A stretch of DNA of 10,276 nucleotides from Tardiphaga sp. (GTDB lineage: Bacteria > Pseudomonadota > Alphaproteobacteria > Rhizobiales > Xanthobacteraceae): positions 1-10,276 of the forward strand of contig JAQGJF010000534.1 of assembly GCA_028290765.1 (NCBI GenBank), read 5' to 3'. Numbering within the stretch: position 1 is the stretch's first letter; every line of letters begins with the position of its first letter. Position numbers and translations under genes: made by a program. The notes under the pieces are model-generated. The model was not told the origin of the DNA. It searched no databases and worked only from the letters and a program-made list of their open reading frames with translations. Of the stretch, positions 6,117 through 10,276 are shown piece after piece.

Positions 6117-7493
6117 CTACACCGAAGGATTGTTGGTGATGAAGGCATGGTAGTGAAGCCAGGACAATTCTCTCAGAACGAGGCTAAAGCCTACCAGCAG
6201 GCTCACCGTGGCGGCGATCATATTTCCGTATCCATAAAGGTCCGGGCCTAACGGCAAAAGCGCCGCCGTAAGAACGGTATTGAGTACAAGAAAGGTCAGG
6301 ACGATCTGCAAGGCTGGTCGGCGCAAATCAAGGTGAATAAGGAAAGTAAAGCAAAACATTGCGCTTGTATAAAATGCCATGGAACACAGGGACACCCGCA
6401 ATGTCGTCATGTATGCCGGCCGAAGGCCAAGCTCCGTCATGAACACGAGCGAGAGCATGATCATCATCCCGGCAACGACGACGAGGGCTGCGAACAGGCT
6501 AAACATGCTCGAGAGTACATGTGCTCCTATGTTCCTGACAATCCCGTTCAACTCACGCAAGGTCGCTCGCTGTTCCATCCTCGTATGGTACAGGTGGACG
6601 AGAGTGGAGAAATGGGTCTCTACATGGACGAAGCAGACGGCGATGACCGGTATGGAAGACAACTGCGCCCAGAACATCGCGGTGTCGTAGCTGGGCATCG
6701 TCTGCAGCGCACCGGCTACGAGCAGGCCGCCGGAGGGCGCGGAATGCCACATGATGAGCTTGTCGACCCATAACCCCAACGCGTAGGCAGCCCCGGCGGC
6801 CGGCAGCTCCCAGTTCCTGACCACCCTCTCCTTCAATTCGGGATCGATGACGACCTTGGTGCCGAAGCGGCGCACTACGGCGGCAAGCATGATCAAATTG
6901 GTGATCGCGAAGCTGCCGTTGAACGCCAGCAGAAGCGAAGTCACCTGCGGATCTCGGAGCACAGTGCCGAGAACAAGCATTGAGATGGCGCCCGAGCCAA
7001 AAGCAATCAGCACGACATTGTAGGCCCGAAGCGCTCCGAGGAACGGAATGAGCAGCCATGAGCAGCCGATCATCATCGTGTTATGAATACTCGCAATTGT
7101 TTCGGCGGCGTCGAGCGTTGTTGCAAAGATATAGAACGGCGCAGCGACCACGATACTCAGGAGCGCAAAGACGGCGAGTGTGACGACAAGCGCATAGAAA
7201 ACACTATCCTCGCGTCCACTGTCCAGTTGCTCGGAGACGTACCGGCCGCTGATAAAGGCCAACGGACTGGTGACGACCAGTGCGTACATGGAATTATAGA
7301 TCACGATCGAACGGAATATAGTGAGATCGATGCAGCTCCCCTCACAGGTCGCGGCGCTGAGGCAGAACAGGCCGAGGACGGTGAAAATCCAGGGACCGGC
7401 AACGAGCAGCGCTGCATACAGATAGGCGCCAAGCACGCCGGAGAGCGTGCCTCGCCGCGTCATTGCCTCAATGGTGACATTTATTCCGGTCAT
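6117..7493 (-). CDS. pelG: Pel exopolysaccharide inner-membrane protein PelG
   Basis: 458 aa, very hydrophobic, with about twelve membrane-spanning segments, for example 23-45 (AALLVAGPWIFTVLGLF), 97-123, 139-180 as a pair, and further helices to the C-terminus. It belongs to the polysaccharide-transporter (MOP-like) PelG family. With PelF it forms the inner-membrane synthase that carries the nascent Pel chain to the periplasm, with PelD and PelE as partners. The N-terminus MTGINVTIEAMTRRGTLSGV aligns in style with the MAGIGFELRKLL start of PelG proteins. The motif YDTAMFWAQLSSIPVIAV and the following HVETHF match the conserved mid-protein PelG segment. That N-terminal match favours the ATG at 7493, giving a 26-base overlap with pelF, over the internal ATG at 7463. 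The length is normal for the family. Confidence 0.93.
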   Translation of the reverse strand: MTGINVTIEAMTRRGTLSGVLGAYLYAALLVAGPWIFTVLGLFCLSAATCEGSCIDLTIFRSIVIYNSMYALVVTSPLAFISGRYVSEQLDSGREDSVFYALVVTLAVFALLSIVVAAPFYIFATTLDAAETIASIHNTMMIGCSWLLIPFLGALRAYNVVLIAFGSGAISMLVLGTVLRDPQVTSLLLAFNGSFAITNLIMLAAVVRRFGTKVVIDPELKERVVRNWELPAAGAAYALGLWVDKLIMWHSAPSGGLLVAGALQTMPSYDTAMFWAQLSSIPVIAVCFVHVETHFSTLVHLYHTRMEQRATLRELNGIVRNIGAHVLSSMFSLFAALVVVAGMMIMLSLVFMTELGLRPAYMTTLRVSLCSMAFYTSAMFCFTFLIHLDLRRPALQIVLTFLVLNTVLTAALLPLGPDLYGYGNMIAATVSLLVGFSLVLRELSWLHYHAFITNNPSV

Positions 7494-9033
7494 GATGTTC
7501 CAGATCGATCAGAGGAGCGGGCTGCGCCATCATCTCGGCGTAAAGCTCTTCGTAAATACGTGTGACGCGGTCCTTGTGATAGTAGGACGCGACGCGGCGC
7601 CGCATCACCTCCGCCATTTCCGATCGCATTGGACCATCAAGCAGGATCGTAGCGAGTGCTTCGGCCATCGCCTTCGGATTGCAGGGCTCGACGACGAAGC
7701 CGCCGCGGCCTCTGACGGGGTCCCCCTCGAAGCCCTCGATGATTTCTCGGCAGGACCCGACCTCGGTCGACACGATCGCGAGGCCTGTGGCTGCGGCTTC
7801 CAGCATCGCGAGCGGCTGCGATTCGCTGATACTTGACAGCGCCAGCACGTCGGTTGAGCGCAAATATTTCATCACGTCCGGCACGCGACCGAGGAATTGT
7901 ATCGACGATTGGATTCCGAGCTGGTCGACAAGCTGGTGGCAGCTCGCGGCATATTCAGGATCCTCGTCCTCCGGTCCAATAAGGATTGCCACCACATTCG
8001 GCACGAGATCTTTGAGCCGTGCGACCGCCATGATGAAAGTGCGAACGTCCTTGATGGGCACGATGCGCCCGACCATCAGAACCGTCGGCGGCCGCGGCGC
8101 GGTATCTCGCGGGATAGCTGTGAACCTGGCGACGTCAATGCCATTGGGGATAATACGAAGCTTGTGTTCCGGCGCGCCGTCGGTACGCTGAAAGATCTGA
8201 TTGGCGCGGTATTGAGTGGTTATGACATCGGCCACCGCATAGCTGAAGCGCGAGAAGCATTGAAATGCATTCGACCAGATCGAGCGCAATTCAATCGGTT
8301 CCGCGGTCACGTAGCCGCCGGCCCCGGAATCGAACAGCCAATCGGCCACGGCAAGTTCGATGCGACGCTCATTGGTATAGATTCCGTGCTCGGTCACCAG
8401 CAATGGCAGGTTCGCAACCAGCTTTGCATAGCTGCCCACCAGACCGGAAAAGCCCGTCGCGACGGCATGAAACACGCGGGCTTGCGGCAACGGCGTGTTG
8501 ATCACGGCCAGCACGCTGCGCACCAGGAAACGCCAGGACCAGAAAAAGTCGAGCAGAGGCCCATTGGGCAGGAGGCGCCTATAGGCCTTCTCCATTGCGT
8601 CCCAGCCCTCCTTGGAATCAAGCAGCGCCGCTTGTCCGAAGCCGGTGATGCGCACTTGTTCAATGAGTTCCATGAAAGTCGTCTCGTCACCGGTGGTCAG
8701 CGATTCTTCCAGAAGCCGGAGGACTCGTTTGACCCGATCCACGTCCTTGCCTGTCGGAATCCGTCCACGGGGGCAGACATCGATGATGACGTCGGTGACG
8801 CCGACGGCGTTGTCGGGAAGCACAAAAATTCTGCGCCGCGGTTGTTTGGAAATGGCGATGGCGACGATATGGAAGGTGATCTGCGGAGACGCTCGCATCA
8901 GCGCATCGGTCCACGAGGCCACTCCGCCGGTCACGTAGGGATAGCCACCTTCGACGATCAGGCAGACATCAGCGGGAGCGGACTTGTCAGCCCCATTACC
9001 CTGAGATGCATGAACGACAGGTGGCGATGCCAA
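7468..9033 (-). CDS. pelF: Pel glycosyltransferase PelF (GT4)
   Basis: Cytoplasmic retaining GT4/GT-B glycosyltransferase that polymerises Pel from a UDP-linked amino sugar. From the TTG at 9033 it has 521 aa, close to known PelF lengths. The PelF signature EGGYPYVTGGVASW is at residues 28-41 in the N-terminal DUF3492-type domain. TEHGIYTNERRIE is at about 214-226, PNGID at 296-300 and GRIVPIKD at 322-329. The GT4 EX7E pair is Glu404 and Glu412 in SESQPLAMLE. The start is uncertain. GTG at 9048 lacks an SD. GTG at 9039 gives a GTGA overlap with the pelE stop, but the SD abuts it. TTG at 9033 has GGGGGAGG at five-base spacing and was chosen. No active-site motif is missing, so the enzyme looks functional. 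Confidence 0.93.
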   Translation of the reverse strand: MASPPVVHASQGNGADKSAPADVCLIVEGGYPYVTGGVASWTDALMRASPQITFHIVAIAISKQPRRRIFVLPDNAVGVTDVIIDVCPRGRIPTGKDVDRVKRVLRLLEESLTTGDETTFMELIEQVRITGFGQAALLDSKEGWDAMEKAYRRLLPNGPLLDFFWSWRFLVRSVLAVINTPLPQARVFHAVATGFSGLVGSYAKLVANLPLLVTEHGIYTNERRIELAVADWLFDSGAGGYVTAEPIELRSIWSNAFQCFSRFSYAVADVITTQYRANQIFQRTDGAPEHKLRIIPNGIDVARFTAIPRDTAPRPPTVLMVGRIVPIKDVRTFIMAVARLKDLVPNVVAILIGPEDEDPEYAASCHQLVDQLGIQSSIQFLGRVPDVMKYLRSTDVLALSSISESQPLAMLEAAATGLAIVSTEVGSCREIIEGFEGDPVRGRGGFVVEPCNPKAMAEALATILLDGPMRSEMAEVMRRRVASYYHKDRVTRIYEELYAEMMAQPAPLIDLEHHDRNKCHH

Positions 9034-9035
9034 GC

Positions 9036-9965
9036 TCACCTCCCCCACGTTGCCAGCTGCAGGCGCGCCTGGTCGAGACGATCGGCCGAAGCTCGATCGG
9101 CCGGATCCAGTTCAGCTGCATGCGAAAGATCATCAACCGCGGATTCGATCTGCGCGCGCGCCCGCGAGGATTCGGGCAGGCCACTTGCGGCATAGGCAAG
9201 CCGGATCTCGGCGAGGTCTCGCCAATGCTGGGCGAGTTCTGGGTTCGCTGCGGCTGCGTCCTGGCATTCGCCGATCTTTCGGCTGTATGTGGCATGCAGC
9301 TTGGCAGTTACGGTGGCCGCCAACACACGAACAGAGGTATCTGGGTCCTGCAGTGCGCGTCTCAGCACCGCGTTCAGTCGGGCTTCGTATTTCCGGTAGA
9401 TAACGCCCAATGCCTCGAGCTTCGCCGGTTGCGCCCCGTCGGCGATCACGTCCATCAACGGGTGTACGAGAGAAGCACCCTCGATACGGACACGGCGGTC
9501 CAGCAAGGAAGTGTGCAGTCGGTCCGTTTTGCCATCCGCGGAGCAATCAGCCGTCAGGCTATCAATGTCGTCGTCGCGCAAGGTCTTCGACCGGACCGTC
9601 GCCGCGGGCCATGAGAGAGCCGCCGCAACGAACGCGCCGAACGGCCCCGCGACGGCCGACCAGGCGACGATCTGCAGGGCAGCGGAGTACCGATCATCGG
9701 TCGCGGAAGCTTTCAGGCACCAAACCAGACAAACCGCCAAGCCAATACAGCCGAAACAATGGATTCCGGCGTAGGTGCCGAGGTCGATAATCCCGTCGAG
9801 GAGCGCGAGCAACAAGGCGATTTGCCAAACGAGCAACACGACGACAAAACCCGACAGTCTGCTCGCCAAGCCGACGAAGCAATCGATCCACCGCAGGAGC
9901 CAACCGATGCCACCGCGACCGGCGAACGATTGCGCGACGGCGGCAAGCGCGATGGCCGGCTTCAT
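9036..9965 (-). CDS. pelE: PelE-like membrane protein with C-terminal helical repeat domain
   Basis: 309 aa from the ATG at 9965, near the length of known PelE (about 330). Hydrophobic segments at about 39-57, 65-84 and 95-119 anchor it in the inner membrane. The remaining 190 residues form a soluble, mostly helical part. Segment 182-240 (ADGAQPAKLEALGVIYRKYE, LQDPDTSVRVLAATVTAKLH) and the TPR-like end (HWRDLAEIRLAYAASGLP, AAELDPADR) match the PelE pattern. PelE acts as the scaffold that links PelD to the PelFG synthase. The start is set by the ATGA overlap with the upstream gene and GGGAGG five bases before it; an in-frame upstream start at 9995 would add 10 residues. The gene order (x-E-F-G) supports the call more than raw similarity, since PelE diverges fast. 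Confidence 0.75.
   Translation of the reverse strand: MKPAIALAAVAQSFAGRGGIGWLLRWIDCFVGLASRLSGFVVVLLVWQIALLLALLDGIIDLGTYAGIHCFGCIGLAVCLVWCLKASATDDRYSAALQIVAWSAVAGPFGAFVAAALSWPAATVRSKTLRDDDIDSLTADCSADGKTDRLHTSLLDRRVRIEGASLVHPLMDVIADGAQPAKLEALGVIYRKYEARLNAVLRRALQDPDTSVRVLAATVTAKLHATYSRKIGECQDAAAANPELAQHWRDLAEIRLAYAASGLPESSRARAQIESAVDDLSHAAELDPADRASADRLDQARLQLATWGR
9039..9046 (-). promoter_or_regulatory. Strong ribosome binding site of pelF
   Basis: GGGGGAGG on the minus strand overlaps the last codons of pelE and lies 5 bases before a TTG at 9033. It favours a TTG start over the two GTG codons at 9048 and 9039. Confidence 0.5.
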
Positions 9966-10276
9966 AGGGACCTCCCCGCCGGCGAATCCGGGCACGCGTA
10001 CAGAATTGTCGCAAGGGCCCGACTCAACTCATCCGCGCGGCGAGGAAACTGATCTGCATCCTGTGACTTATGCGGATCGCAGATGATCACAGCCAGCGGT
10101 TCGGACCCGACGTCGGAGGGGGGAACGGAAACGACATGGCGCCGGTTGTCGGGTTCGCTCCCTCCAGCGTCACCCGTCGCTCCACGTCCCGCGTCACCGG
10201 TCAGCATGGCATCGATGGTGCCCAGGGGGAGCGGCTCCATCGATTTTGTCGAACGGAAGGCGCCCTCTTCGACAGC
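9962..10276 (-). CDS. C-terminal part of the gene upstream of pelE (position of pelD)
   Basis: 104 codons are open from the window edge to the TGA at 9962, overlapping the pelE ATG by four bases (ATGA). The visible part is hydrophilic and Gly/Asp-rich (TGDAGRGATGDAGGSEP), then has a strand-helix ending: SEPLAVIICDPHK and ADELSRALATILYACPD. This resembles the closing beta-strand and helix of a GAF domain. In pel operons pelD precedes pelE and encodes a membrane protein with GAF and degenerate GGDEF domains that binds c-di-GMP. Gene order makes PelD the best guess, but the fragment alone does not prove it. A GGDEF-like domain after the GAF-like end is not visible. An internal ATG at 10240 is unlikely to be the true start because the frame stays open to the edge. 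Confidence 0.45.
   Translation of the reverse strand, partial: AVEEGAFRSTKSMEPLPLGTIDAMLTGDAGRGATGDAGGSEPDNRRHVVSVPPSDVGSEPLAVIICDPHKSQDADQFPRRADELSRALATILYACPDSPAGRSL
9971..9976 (-). promoter_or_regulatory. Ribosome binding site of pelE
   Basis: GGGAGG lies five bases upstream of the ATG at 9965, inside the end of the preceding gene. It decides that start over the one at 9995 and indicates coupled translation. Confidence 0.65.

Noticed and set aside
7897..9195. Long plus-strand open frame (432 codons)
   Set aside because: It is antisense to pelF, whose motifs are intact. The peptide has no recognisable domain.
9962..10060. RRAD in the pelD-position gene as a c-di-GMP RxxD site
   Set aside because: The surroundings do not resemble a GGDEF domain, and a four-residue match in an Arg-rich stretch is expected by chance.

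Overview
The window looks like chromosomal DNA from a GC-rich alphaproteobacterium, most likely of the rhizobial order (Hyphomicrobiales). This rests on base composition, the protein flavour and an ExoF-like polysaccharide export protein; no rRNA or other strong taxonomic marker is present. Every gene I can support is on the minus strand, so the biology reads from right to left.

Right part (about 10276 to 6117): the end of a gene in the position of pelD, followed by pelE, pelF and pelG. These are tightly packed, with an ATGA overlap between the first gene and pelE, near-abutment of pelE and pelF, and a 26-base overlap of pelF and pelG. PelF (cytoplasmic GT4 glycosyltransferase) and PelG (multi-spanning membrane partner) are the synthase core of the Pel exopolysaccharide pathway. 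PelE is the membrane-anchored scaffold, and PelD is normally the c-di-GMP receptor.

Middle part (about 6112 to 1848): a possible 67-codon small gene, then an NAD-dependent extended SDR that could make the UDP-sugar precursor (UDP-GalNAc epimerase or 4,6-dehydratase type). A membrane-anchored TPR protein and an OPX/ExoF-type outer-membrane polysaccharide export protein with a long coiled coil follow. In the classical Pel system the outer-membrane step is done by PelB (TPR plus beta-barrel) and PelC. Here a stand-alone TPR protein and an OPX protein lie downstream of pelG instead, which suggests a Pel-like system with a Wza/ExoF-like exit. This is the most interesting point of the window.

Left part (1847 to 1): about 680 bases with no recognisable gene but several inverted repeats, then a Crp/Fnr-family regulator with an unusual C-terminal tail. 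Last comes the first 82 codons of glmS (glutamine-fructose-6-phosphate aminotransferase), which runs off the left edge. GlmS feeds the UDP-GlcNAc pool, so its presence beside the cluster fits dedicated supply of an amino-sugar polymer. Together the genes describe precursor supply (GlmS, SDR), polymerisation and membrane passage (PelEFG), periplasmic and outer-membrane export (TPR, OPX), and possible transcriptional control (Crp/Fnr).
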